From positions 1-42,950 of the forward strand of contig PEAN01000032.1 in NCBI GenBank assembly GCA_002753735.1: DNA of 42,950 bases, in the 5' to 3' direction. A program made the position numbers and the translations under genes. Under the pieces are notes generated by a model. That model searched no databases and had not been told where the DNA came from. It saw only the letters and a program-made list of their open reading frames with translations. This stretch comes from Magnetococcales bacterium DCbin4. Its GTDB lineage: Bacteria; Pseudomonadota; Magnetococcia; Magnetococcales; UBA8363. Position 1 is the stretch's first letter. Every line of letters begins with the position of its first letter. Positions 23,483 through 31,958 of the stretch are shown piece after piece.

Positions 23483-24165
23483 AAATCCCATGTTGCGCGA
23501 GTGGGTTTGTTCTTCCTCCCTGACGTCAGCACTCCCCCCTACCCCACCCTCCGTTTAGAACCGTGCTTGCCCATTGTCAGTTCTTCTTTGTCACTTTCAT
23601 CAACGGGAAAGGACGGCTTACCGTTCAGTCATCCGAATAAATATCGAGAGAACAAAGGGATCTTTGGGATTACTCCTTCTTCTTCCAATTCTCCAGAATC
23701 GAGAATGCCTCTGTGACGTCGGACATTTCATGTTGGAGGAATGGATTTTCGTAAACCATCTCTGAAAGATCTGAAACTTGGAGATTCATTTCTTTCCACA
23801 TTCATTTCTGGAGCAATCTTTGCCGCCCATTTCCTTTTTAATTGGCTCTTCTAGCCCACATTTAACGCTGGAAGAGCCAAAAAAGTTTCCATGCTGAAGC
23901 TTTTGACTTTGTTTACATCGTCAAGGTCAAAATCAAAAGTTTGACCTTTTGATTTTGAAATGGAATGACGACAATGACCATGAAATCAGAAGTTCCATAA
24001 TCCCTGTTCAGGCAGACAGACCACGCGCTTTCATGGATCACGCACCAAACATGGCGCGAAACCACCCCCTGGCGCATCCAGGGGGTGGATATCCATGCAG
24101 GGGGGTTGTTCAAGCGTACACATTGGCAACCATGCAGCCAAAAGCGCCAATGGCCCATACGTTCG
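23483..24165. other. Long intergenic region between hpf and the DUF4189 gene
   Basis: About 680 bases without a credible gene, more AT-rich than its surroundings. The only clear structure is the 13-bp perfect inverted repeat at 23927-23958. The region is convergent (hpf from the left, DUF4189 gene from the right), so it needs no promoter for either. It is therefore long for its position. Confidence 0.4.
23927..23958. repeat. Perfect 13-bp inverted repeat
   Basis: TCAAAATCAAAAG at 23927-23939 pairs with CTTTTGATTTTGA at 23946-23958 across a six-base loop (TTTGAC). The stem is AT-rich. It could be a bidirectional transcription end, an operator for a dimeric regulator, or the end of a small RNA. 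Confidence 0.65.
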
Positions 24166-24519
24166 TTATTCGCATTCCGCGGTCACGAGCCGGCAATGCC
24201 GACTGCCGCACATTTCCATCGCATCCGCGATGGCCCTGCGTTTGCTGCTGCCATAACCATAACCGTAATATTTTCTTGAGACCGCCACCGCGCCACACGT
24301 CTCAAACCAGACGACGACTCTGCAATTCTCGCCCCCATATTCCTCACAATATTCCATGGCAGTGCGCTTGGCCTCCCTTTTGGTATCGGCTCCAATGGAA
24401 AATCCATACGCAGGGTCGGAATCGGTCGTATTGTCGTCGATGGCAATTGCACCAAAGGCGAAAAGATCAACCGGAATGAACAGACTCCAGAACAACATCA
24501 TGATGATTATTTTTTTCAC
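24166..24519 (-). CDS. DUF4189 secreted protein
   Basis: A 117-residue protein starting at a GTG (24519) with GGAGG 6-13 bases upstream on the minus strand. The frame is open far upstream (to 24966), but that part overlaps the DUF3050 gene out of frame and is not coding. A signal peptide (VKKIIIMMLFWSLF...DLFA) is followed by the DUF4189 pattern: FGAIAIDD, then AYGFSIGADTKREAKRTAMEYC, then CRVVVWFETCGAVAVS, then a second Ala/Cys helix (AIADAMEMC). Six cysteines in the mature part suggest three disulfides. Family members are small periplasmic or extracellular proteins of unknown role. It follows the DUF3050 gene by 67 bases. Confidence 0.75.
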   Translation of the reverse strand: MKKIIIMMLFWSLFIPVDLFAFGAIAIDDNTTDSDPAYGFSIGADTKREAKRTAMEYCEEYGGENCRVVVWFETCGAVAVSRKYYGYGYGSSKRRAIADAMEMCGSRHCRLVTAECE

Positions 24520-24586
24520 GACCCCATCTCCTCCCAAGATAAAGATCCTTTCCACCTCAAATCCCGGCCGGGCGGCCTCACGGACA

Positions 24587-25378
24587 TCAAACCCCTCGCC
24601 CCGAATGCAGCGCAGCCAACACACCATCCCAAAACTGGAGACGACTGCTGATCGCCAAACGGGCAGCCTCTTGTGCCTCATCAATTTTGTCAGGGTCACC
24701 CTCACACAAGGTCTCCAGCAACCGCAGCGACAACGGGCCATGATGATCTTCATCCAGATGGATATGTCGCTCCAGGTAGTAATGAAAGACGGGCGCCTGT
24801 CCGGGCTCGATTTGACTGTTTGCCAGAAAAGCACGGAACATTGATGGAATGATATGCTCCCGCCCCAAGGCAAAGGCGGCGGCAACGACGTGCGGTTTCC
24901 CGGTGGCGATGAAGGCGAAGGTTTGATCCATGAACATACGGGCCGCTCGGGGAATTTGGGCTTCAAGCCCCTGCCGTCCCTTCACGTAACCCCAACGTGC
25001 CGCGGCGGCAGCCAATTCCCGGGCCACACGGCTGTCAGCACCCACCTCATCCATCGCCAGTGCATACAGTTCAAAATGGCTGGCATAGGTCGGATTGCCA
25101 TCATGATCCGGCAGCCCCAGATCCGATTCCTCTTCCAAGACAATGTTGTTGACGAAACGGCGAAGGGTCGGGTCACCCCTCGGAGTCCAGGGATGATGGC
25201 TCGGGGCAATCACTTCCTGCAACATTTTGAGCAGCGACATGAAGTCCCATACCCCGAAAATATGGTGCTCCATGAACAACCGCAAATCCTCCACCCGGGA
25301 CACGGCTGCATAGACCGGATGATGGTTGAGTTGTTCTCTCAGAGGCAGAATCGGCTCAAAAAAAAGATGACCAGGCAT
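24587..25378 (-). CDS. DUF3050 protein, heme-oxygenase-like diiron fold
   Basis: A 263-residue protein matching DUF3050: RLFMEHHIFGVWDFMSLLK (about residues 33-51), then FVNNIVLEEESD, then HFELYALAMDEVGA, and near the C-terminus YYLERHIHLDEDHHGPLSL. The Glu/His residues in these blocks (E37, H38, E82-E84, H101, E174-H175, H205, E210, H213) are placed as in heme-oxygenase-like diiron oxygenases; which ones bind metal is inference. Related enzymes oxidise fatty-acid or amino-acid substrates. It lies between tRNA-Met and the DUF4189 gene, so no pathway is suggested by context. Confidence 0.8.
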   Translation of the reverse strand: MPGHLFFEPILPLREQLNHHPVYAAVSRVEDLRLFMEHHIFGVWDFMSLLKMLQEVIAPSHHPWTPRGDPTLRRFVNNIVLEEESDLGLPDHDGNPTYASHFELYALAMDEVGADSRVARELAAAAARWGYVKGRQGLEAQIPRAARMFMDQTFAFIATGKPHVVAAAFALGREHIIPSMFRAFLANSQIEPGQAPVFHYYLERHIHLDEDHHGPLSLRLLETLCEGDPDKIDEAQEAARLAISSRLQFWDGVLAALHSGRGV

Positions 25379-25506
25379 GGACTCACCATGAGATCGCTGA
25401 AATAAAGGTAGGGACCGCAGGGGTGCGTGGGTACATCATCCCTGCGAAGATGGAAATCCTGAGGGAATGTCAGGGAGGTGATCCCAGAAAGACGACAAAA
25501 CGTATT

Positions 25507-25583
25507 TGGTAGCGAGGGGGGGACTTGAACCCCCGGCACACGGATTATGAATCCGTTGCTCTAACCAACTGAGCTACCCCGCC
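25507..25583 (-). tRNA. tRNA-Met (anticodon CAU)
   Basis: On the minus strand, 77 bases start GGCGGGGTAGCTCAG and end with an encoded CCA. The D-arm (AGCTCAGTTGGTTAGAGC), the anticodon loop TTCATAA with stem GGA/TCC, and the T-loop GGGGGTTCAAGTCCCCC are all intact. The acceptor stem pairs fully, with two G-U pairs (positions 1 and 5). The body resembles alphaproteobacterial elongator tRNA-Met; a lysidine-modified tRNA-Ile2 shares the CAU anticodon and cannot be strictly excluded. Confidence 0.92.
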
Positions 25584-25642
25584 ACATGCGCAGATACTCG
25601 TGGGAAATGGCTTCGTTGTCAACCCTGTGCGTGTCATTGCCA

Positions 25643-26485
25643 TCAATTTTCCATCTGGCCCATCGCATCGGGATCCCAGGTTTTGATCACCGGAACCGCA
25701 AGTCCGAGCTTGGCCACCCGCTCACTCATGCGCCGTGCTTCATCCTTGGACACGAACGGACCGAAAAATACCTTCTTCACCGGCATATCCGCCTCGATCT
25801 TGACCATACGCAACGGTTTGATCCCCAACGATTGCGCCTTTTCCATGTCATGTACCGCAAAGCCCAGCAACAAAGACCGGCTCAAGGAGATGACAAACCC
25901 TTCCCAGGTTTCATCCACCTCGACATCATATCCATTGCTCTTGAGGACCGTCTCCATGATCTTGGCGTCTTCCAAACGGCTGAAAGGACCCGCCTGAACA
26001 TTGTTCAGTCGGACACTCTCCTCCTTGGTCCCCACCCTTGGCTCAAGACCATTCTCGCGCATCCGCGCAAGCAGGCTCTCCATCCCCATCTCAAGCACAA
26101 AATTGCCAACCAGCACGACAAACCGCCCATGTTGCTCATCCACCTTGACATCAGGTTTGACCACAGGTGGCGGCTTTTTCTCTTCCTTCTTCTCTTCCTT
26201 TGGCGGGGCCACCGGTTCCAATGCCTTCACGGGTGCCGATGCCTTCACGGGTGCCGATGCCTGGGGTGCGCTCGTCTCCTTCTTGACCGGAGCCTTCACC
26301 ATCCGCGCTTCACTCATGTCGGGCAGTGGATATCGTTTCCCTGGCATCAAGGGACCCGTCCAAACATCCGATTCCTGCTTTTCGGTCAAAATCAACTTAC
26401 TGTAATAGCCAAGATTTCCCATCAGGAGCAACAGGGCCATCATCCAGGCAAACAGTCCCATGATTCCGGAAACGCGAGAAGGCAC
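25643..26485 (-). CDS. Membrane-anchored SPOR-domain protein
   Basis: A 280-residue protein with one N-terminal transmembrane helix (GIMGLFAWMMALLLLMGNLG), a Pro/Lys/Ala/Glu-rich periplasmic linker (about residues 62-112) and a C-terminal region with two SPOR-like modules. Module one runs from GRFVVLVGNFV to VQAGPFSRLEDAKIMETVL; module two ends KVFFGPFVSKDEARRMSERV. SPOR domains bind glycan strands stripped of stem peptides at division sites, so a division or cell-wall role is likely. It begins 11 bases after coaX and is the last gene of the nadC-birA-coaX run, just before tRNA-Met. Confidence 0.75.
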   Translation of the reverse strand: MPSRVSGIMGLFAWMMALLLLMGNLGYYSKLILTEKQESDVWTGPLMPGKRYPLPDMSEARMVKAPVKKETSAPQASAPVKASAPVKALEPVAPPKEEKKEEKKPPPVVKPDVKVDEQHGRFVVLVGNFVLEMGMESLLARMRENGLEPRVGTKEESVRLNNVQAGPFSRLEDAKIMETVLKSNGYDVEVDETWEGFVISLSRSLLLGFAVHDMEKAQSLGIKPLRMVKIEADMPVKKVFFGPFVSKDEARRMSERVAKLGLAVPVIKTWDPDAMGQMEN

Positions 26486-26496
26486 TTTTACTTCCT

Positions 26497-27264
26497 TTAA
26501 CAGTTCCGCTCATACAGCAGCCGGAGACCGTTCAACGTCAAAAATTCATCCACCGTTTCCACCCGCTTGCTCTCCGTCGCAATCAACCGCGCCAACCCTC
26601 CCGTGGCAATCACCCTGACTTGGGAAAAACCCGATTCCTCGATCATCCGGTCAATCAATCCATCCACCAGACTGACATAGCCCCAAAACAATCCCGATTG
26701 CATCGATCCGACCGTATCCCGGCCAATGACCACCTTGGGCTTGGCCAGTTCGATCCGCGGCAGCTTGGCCGTTTTTTCCGACAAGGCGGACATCGACAAC
26801 CCCAAACCCGGGGCAATCGCTCCCCCCATGTAATCCCCCGTGGGACCCACCAGATCAAAGGTCGTTGCCGTCCCGAAATCAACCACGATGGCGGCACACT
26901 TCAACGAATGATAGGCCGCAACCGCATTGACGATGCGATCCGCCCCGACTTCCCGTGGATTGTTATAACGAATCGTGATTCCAGTCTTGATGCCAGGACC
27001 GACGATCATCGGTTGCAGGTTCAAATATCGTTTGAGCGCCCGCACCAACGCTGATTGAATGGGGGGAACGACACTCGCCAGGATCACCGCCTTGACATCC
27101 TTGGCCTGGAGATCGGTTAAATGAAACAAATTCACGATCAGAATGCCGTATTCATCCCCGGTCTGCGCCACCTGCGTCGCCAGACGCCAGTGACGGATCA
27201 AGGTTTCCCCTTCATAGACACCAAGAACCACATTGGTGTTGCCAACATCAATGACCAAAAGCAT
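26497..27264 (-). CDS. coaX: Type III pantothenate kinase
   Basis: First step of CoA synthesis: phosphorylation of pantothenate. The 255-residue product has the ASKHA-fold markers: [14 protein letters not shown] at the N-terminus (phosphate loop), [13 protein letters not shown] near 107-119, DFGTATTFD near 130 (second phosphate motif) and GGAIAPGL. The adenosine region ATGGLARLI is near the C-terminus. It lies 19 bases downstream of birA, an arrangement common in alphaproteobacteria. Confidence 0.92.
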   Translation of the reverse strand: MLLVIDVGNTNVVLGVYEGETLIRHWRLATQVAQTGDEYGILIVNLFHLTDLQAKDVKAVILASVVPPIQSALVRALKRYLNLQPMIVGPGIKTGITIRYNNPREVGADRIVNAVAAYHSLKCAAIVVDFGTATTFDLVGPTGDYMGGAIAPGLGLSMSALSEKTAKLPRIELAKPKVVIGRDTVGSMQSGLFWGYVSLVDGLIDRMIEESGFSQVRVIATGGLARLIATESKRVETVDEFLTLNGLRLLYERNC

Positions 27265-27283
27265 GGCATACCACTAGATTGGT

Positions 27284-28279
27284 TTAAAGTGGAGTTACAT
27301 CACCCGCAATCACCCGCACAAGGTTTTGATCATCCTGACGCCGGACAATCAAAAAACCCTCATGATCCATATCCACCGCTTCGCCTGAAAAACGCTCTTT
27401 CATCAGGTTGACCCGAACCTGCTTGCCCCGAATCCCTGAATTTTCAATCCAGGCATCCCGGATTGCGGCAAAACCATGGGTCAAATAACGTCTGTACCAT
27501 TCTTCAAACCTGAAAAGAAAATCGGCCAACAATGGGGCACGCTTGATCGTTTTTTGCGTCTGGTCGTGCAATGATCGGGCGATCTGTTGAATTTCAGGTG
27601 AATATGCAAGCATCTGACCGTTGACATTCAACCCGACCCCGACCACGACGTAATGGACCCGATCCTCTTCCGCCGCCATTTCCGTCAATATGCCCGCCAA
27701 TTTTCCGCCATTCAGCAACAAATCGTTTGGCCACTTGATTTCCACCCCTTGCACCCCCAGCCCGGCCACGGTTTCTGCCAGGGCCAACCCGGAAATCAAC
27801 GTCATCTGGGCGGTATGCCGGGGTTCAACCGGGGGACGCAGGATCATCGAAAAATAAAGATTCACACCCGAAGGGGATTCCCAAACCCGTCCCAGGCGAC
27901 CCCGTCCCCGGGTTTGACTGTCGGCCACCACCACGGTCCCTTCCTCCGCCCCTTCCACGGCGAGCCGAGCCGCATGCGCGTTGGTGGAGTCGATTTCGGA
28001 AAAATAATGGTACCGCCCCGGCAGAAATATCGCACCACGCAGCCATCCCCCAACGACCTCACGGGTCAGGAGATCAGGAATTTCATCCAACACATATCCT
28101 TGCCCTGCCATGGATTGAACCTTGTATCCCGCCAAACGTAATCCTTGAATCCGTTTCCAGACCGCCGCCCGGGAAATGCCCAGGCATCGACCGATCTCGA
28201 CTCCAGATACCGGTTGCCCTTCGCGCCGTTGCAACAATGACAACAGTTCATCGTTACATGGTGACGAGAAGAGAGACAT
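27284..28279 (-). CDS. birA: Biotin--protein ligase with N-terminal HTH (BirA)
   Basis: Attaches biotin to carboxylase biotinyl domains (here probably OadA/PycB and acetyl-CoA carboxylase). The 331-residue protein has an N-terminal winged-helix domain (VSGVEIGRCLGISRAAVWKR, about residues 24-43), so it may also repress biotin genes. The ligase core has the biotinyl-AMP loop RGRGRLGRVW (124-133) and KWPNDLLLNGGKLAGIL (182-198). The C-terminal SH3-like domain is present (GEAVDMDHEGFLIV). Its start overlaps nadC by 26 bases and coaX follows closely, implying one transcript. Confidence 0.92.
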   Translation of the reverse strand: MSLFSSPCNDELLSLLQRREGQPVSGVEIGRCLGISRAAVWKRIQGLRLAGYKVQSMAGQGYVLDEIPDLLTREVVGGWLRGAIFLPGRYHYFSEIDSTNAHAARLAVEGAEEGTVVVADSQTRGRGRLGRVWESPSGVNLYFSMILRPPVEPRHTAQMTLISGLALAETVAGLGVQGVEIKWPNDLLLNGGKLAGILTEMAAEEDRVHYVVVGVGLNVNGQMLAYSPEIQQIARSLHDQTQKTIKRAPLLADFLFRFEEWYRRYLTHGFAAIRDAWIENSGIRGKQVRVNLMKERFSGEAVDMDHEGFLIVRRQDDQNLVRVIAGDVTPL

Positions 28280-29087
28280 CCTTGCTTCCCGCGCTATGGG
28301 TAATGGCCCCCACCGAAATCAGATCGACCCCGGTTTCCGCAACCGCACGCACATTGGACAAGGTGACATTGCCACTCGCCTCAAGCAACGCCTTGCCCCC
28401 CGCAATGGCAACCGCTTTCTCAAGATTTTCCAGGCTCATGTTGTCAAGCAGGATGATGCGTGCCCCCGCATCCAGCGCCTCGCGTAACTGGTCCAGGGTT
28501 TCAACTTCGATCTCCACCCCATGCAGATGGCTGACCGCACCGTATGCCTTCTTGAGCGCCAAGGCGATCCCCCCCGCCAGGGCGATATGGTTTTCCTTGA
28601 TCAAGACCCCATCATCCAGGCCAAACCGATGATTGTATCCGCCACCGATGCGCACGGCATATTTTTGTAGAAGACGCAATCCCGGCGTCGTCTTGCGGGT
28701 ATCACAGATTCGTGCCCGCGTCCCTTCGACCTGTTCCACATATTGGCGCGTCAATGTCGCAACCGCCGACAGATTCTGGAAAAAGTTCAGAGCAACCCGT
28801 TCTCCCGCCAGAATGCCCCGTGCGGGACCATGAATGGTACAAATGCGGTTGCCCGCAAGCACTCCTTCGCCATCGGGCCGTTCCGGCAACATCCGGATTC
28901 GGGAATCCACCGCGCGAAAGACTTCCGCAACCACCGGCAATCCACACACCACCATATCTTCCTTGGCCACCAGTTCCGCTTCCGCCTTCTGCCCCGGCGA
29001 TACCAGTGCGTTCGTCGTAATATCGCCCCGCCCCAAATCCTGATTCAAAGCAATGGTGACGATATCCAACCAGGGAGGATTCATCAT
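28254..29087 (-). CDS. nadC: Nicotinate-nucleotide pyrophosphorylase (quinolinate phosphoribosyltransferase)
   Basis: Converts quinolinate and PRPP to nicotinate mononucleotide in de novo NAD synthesis. The 277-residue protein carries [12 protein letters not shown] near the N-terminus, [17 protein letters not shown], the active-site block [11 protein letters not shown], the basic [16 protein letters not shown], and [14 protein letters not shown] with the following EASGNVTL at the PRPP site. The start overlaps the valS stop by four bases and its end overlaps birA by 26. nadA and nadB are not in the window. Confidence 0.93.
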   Translation of the reverse strand: MMNPPWLDIVTIALNQDLGRGDITTNALVSPGQKAEAELVAKEDMVVCGLPVVAEVFRAVDSRIRMLPERPDGEGVLAGNRICTIHGPARGILAGERVALNFFQNLSAVATLTRQYVEQVEGTRARICDTRKTTPGLRLLQKYAVRIGGGYNHRFGLDDGVLIKENHIALAGGIALALKKAYGAVSHLHGVEIEVETLDQLREALDAGARIILLDNMSLENLEKAVAIAGGKALLEASGNVTLSNVRAVAETGVDLISVGAITHSAGSKDVSLLVTM

Positions 29088-31888
29088 GTCGGTCTCCTCA
29101 TGTGTTCCAGGCGTCGCAACGCCTCCTTCAATCCATGAATTTTTTCCTTGTATTCCCCCTCTTTGGCCCGTTCTTTCCCCACCACTTCAGGCTTGGCGCG
29201 TGACAGAAACGATGGATTGGCCAATTTCTTCTCGACAGTTTCCAATTCCCGTGCCAATTTTTCCAACCCCTTCGTCAAACGCAAGGCTTCCGCCGCCATA
29301 TCCATCAATCCCGCCAACGGGATATGGATCCGCAAGTCTTCCAGGACCCCCGTTGCACACTCCTCGCCAGGGGCTTCCCCGACCCGGGACCACCCCTCGA
29401 GACGGGCCAGAACCGAAATGATCCGCTCATGCCGCTGCAACCGTTCGATGCTTTGGTCACTCCCCATCACCACCATGTGCAACCCTTTCCCGGGCGGCAA
29501 ATCCAATTCGGCACGCAACGTCCGGACCACCGTCACCAACGCAATCACCCAATCCATCTCTTGCAGGACCGCCTCTTCCGCCGCATCCAATCCCGCTTCC
29601 GCCCCCGGCCACGGCGCCAACATGATGGAGTCCCCCGAACGCCCTGCCCGTGGCGCAACCCGCAACCACAACTCTTCGGTAATGAATGGCATCAAGGGAT
29701 GCAACAAACGCAACGCCTGTTCCAACACATCCAACATGGTCGTACGCGTCGCTTCCTTCCGTCCCTCCTCCACATTGTCGCCATAAAGGACCGGTTTGAC
29801 CATCTCCAGATACCAGTCACAGAAAACACCCCACAAAAATTGATAAATATGGTGGGCATAATCGTTGAACCGGTATTCTTCCAGGGCACGGGTGACCTCG
29901 CCACCGACACGCCGGAGTCTGGCACGGATCCAACGGTCTGGAATCGACTCCTTGGAGGGGTCATGAGGCCCACCCCCCGCATGATCCCGGGTGTTCATCA
30001 AGACAAAACGGCTGGCATTCCATAATTTATTGCAAAAATTGCGATACCCCTCGATCCGCCCCAGATCGAACTTGATATCGCGTCCCTGGGTCGCCAGACT
30101 GGCCATGGTAAACCGCAGGGCATCGGCGCCAAACGCCGGAATCCCCTGCGGAAATTCCTTGCGGGTCGCCTTTTCGATCCGCTGCGCCAGATGCGGTTGC
30201 ATCATGTCCCGGGTCCGTTTGGCCACCAACGATTCCAGATCAATACCATCAATCAAGTCCAAAGGATCCAGAATGTTGCCCTTGGACTTGCTCATCTTGT
30301 TGCCCTCGGCGTCACGAATCAAACCGGTGATGTAGACATCACGGAACGGGACCTCGCCGGTAAACTCAAGACCCATCATGATCATCCGGGCAACCCAGAA
30401 AAAAATGATGTCAAATCCGGTCACCAAACATTGGGTCGGATAAAATGCCTTGAGTTCCGGGGTCTCTTCCGGCCATCCCAGGGTCGAAAACGGCCAGAGC
30501 GCCGATGAAAACCAGGTATCCAAAACATCGGGATCCCGTTCCAGGTGAACCGGGGATCCATAATGTTCCGCCGCCAGTTCATAGACGGTTTCCTCACAAT
30601 TACACACAAAAACCTGACCGTCGGGACCATACCAGGCGGGAATCCGGTGCCCCCACCAGATCTGCCGGGAAATACACCAATCCTGAATGTTGCGCATCCA
30701 TTCAAAATAAGTTTTTTCCCAGTGGGCGGGAACCAGGCGGATCCGCCCATCTTCCACCGCCGCCATCGCTTTTTGTGCCAGCGGACCCGCCTTGACAAAC
30801 CATTGATCGGTCAACAAGGGTTCGATCACCGCCCGCGACCGGTCTCCCCGGGGGACCATCAATTCATGAGGTTCCACCTTGGCCAACAATCCCAACGCCT
30901 CAAGATCCTCAACCACGCGCCGACGCGCTTCATAACGGTCCAATCCCCGATAGACCTCGGGGACATTCGCGTTCATGGCAGCGTCAGGGGTCAGCACATT
31001 GATCACCGGCAGATGATGGCGTTCACCAATGGCATAATCGTTAAAATCATGTGCCGGAGTGATCTTGACACAACCGGAACCAAATTCCGGATCCACATGG
31101 GTGTCGGCAATGATGGGAATCGGGCGATTGGCCAATGGCAGAATCACCTTGCTGCCCACCAACGCCGCATAACGTGTATCCTCGGGATGGACCGCAACCG
31201 CCGTATCGCCCAGCATCGTCTCCGGCCGCGTGGTCGCCACCACCAGATGACCCGATCCGTCCGCCAGAGGATAGCGCAAATGCCACAGGTGCCCCGCTTC
31301 CTTCTCCGACAACACCTCCAAATCCGATACCGCGGTACGCAACACCGGATCCCAGTTGACCAACCGTTTCCCCCGGTAAATCAACCCATCATCATAAAGA
31401 CGGACAAATACCTCGGTCACCGCATGCGACAATTCCCGATCCATGGTGAACCGTTCACGGCTCCAGTCACACGATGCCCCCATGCGCCGCAACTGTTGGA
31501 CAATCGTCCCACCCGAACTTTCCTTCCACTGCCACACCCGGCGCTCAAACGCCTCCCGGCCCAGATCATGCCGGCTTTTCCCTTCCGCCTCCAATTGCCG
31601 TTCCACCACCATCTGCGTGGCAATCCCCGCATGATCGGTGCCGGTCTGCCACAGCGTCCGGTCTCCCTTCATCCGATGGTAACGGATCAGGGCATCCATG
31701 ATGGTGTCCTGAAATGCATGCCCCATGTGCAGGCTCCCCGTCACGTTCGGGGGCGGAATCATGATGCAATAGGGGACACCTCCCTGTTCCATGTTCGGGG
31801 AGAAAAAACCTCGCTCTTCCCAAAATTGATACAAACGTCGTTCCACTCCCGAAGGAAGATAGGTCTTGGGCAATTCCGATTCTGACAT
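29084..31888 (-). CDS. valS: Valine--tRNA ligase
   Basis: Class I aminoacyl-tRNA synthetase charging tRNA-Val. I prefer the ATG at 31888 (934 residues, [14 protein letters not shown]) over the one at 31912, which adds eight unconserved residues. The HIGH motif appears as HMGH in [15 protein letters not shown] (about residues 46-60) and KMSKS in [10 protein letters not shown] (about 532). The editing domain includes [19 protein letters not shown]. The C-terminal coiled-coil arm ([17 protein letters not shown]...) is intact. It sits 70 bases downstream of the PopZ-like gene, the arrangement I recall from alphaproteobacteria, and overlaps nadC by four bases. Confidence 0.95.
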   Translation of the reverse strand: MSESELPKTYLPSGVERRLYQFWEERGFFSPNMEQGGVPYCIMIPPPNVTGSLHMGHAFQDTIMDALIRYHRMKGDRTLWQTGTDHAGIATQMVVERQLEAEGKSRHDLGREAFERRVWQWKESSGGTIVQQLRRMGASCDWSRERFTMDRELSHAVTEVFVRLYDDGLIYRGKRLVNWDPVLRTAVSDLEVLSEKEAGHLWHLRYPLADGSGHLVVATTRPETMLGDTAVAVHPEDTRYAALVGSKVILPLANRPIPIIADTHVDPEFGSGCVKITPAHDFNDYAIGERHHLPVINVLTPDAAMNANVPEVYRGLDRYEARRRVVEDLEALGLLAKVEPHELMVPRGDRSRAVIEPLLTDQWFVKAGPLAQKAMAAVEDGRIRLVPAHWEKTYFEWMRNIQDWCISRQIWWGHRIPAWYGPDGQVFVCNCEETVYELAAEHYGSPVHLERDPDVLDTWFSSALWPFSTLGWPEETPELKAFYPTQCLVTGFDIIFFWVARMIMMGLEFTGEVPFRDVYITGLIRDAEGNKMSKSKGNILDPLDLIDGIDLESLVAKRTRDMMQPHLAQRIEKATRKEFPQGIPAFGADALRFTMASLATQGRDIKFDLGRIEGYRNFCNKLWNASRFVLMNTRDHAGGGPHDPSKESIPDRWIRARLRRVGGEVTRALEEYRFNDYAHHIYQFLWGVFCDWYLEMVKPVLYGDNVEEGRKEATRTTMLDVLEQALRLLHPLMPFITEELWLRVAPRAGRSGDSIMLAPWPGAEAGLDAAEEAVLQEMDWVIALVTVVRTLRAELDLPPGKGLHMVVMGSDQSIERLQRHERIISVLARLEGWSRVGEAPGEECATGVLEDLRIHIPLAGLMDMAAEALRLTKGLEKLARELETVEKKLANPSFLSRAKPEVVGKERAKEGEYKEKIHGLKEALRRLEHMRRPT

Positions 31889-31958
31889 CGTGTTTGATCC
31901 GGTTGGATGCAATTTAATTTTAACGCCATGGCATGGTTAACAATCACCTCATGCCGGG

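Noticed and set aside
24520-24966. N-terminal extension of the DUF4189 gene to 24966
   Set aside because: It overlaps the DUF3050 gene out of frame, has no family similarity, and a GTG with a good ribosome site plus signal peptide starts at 24519.
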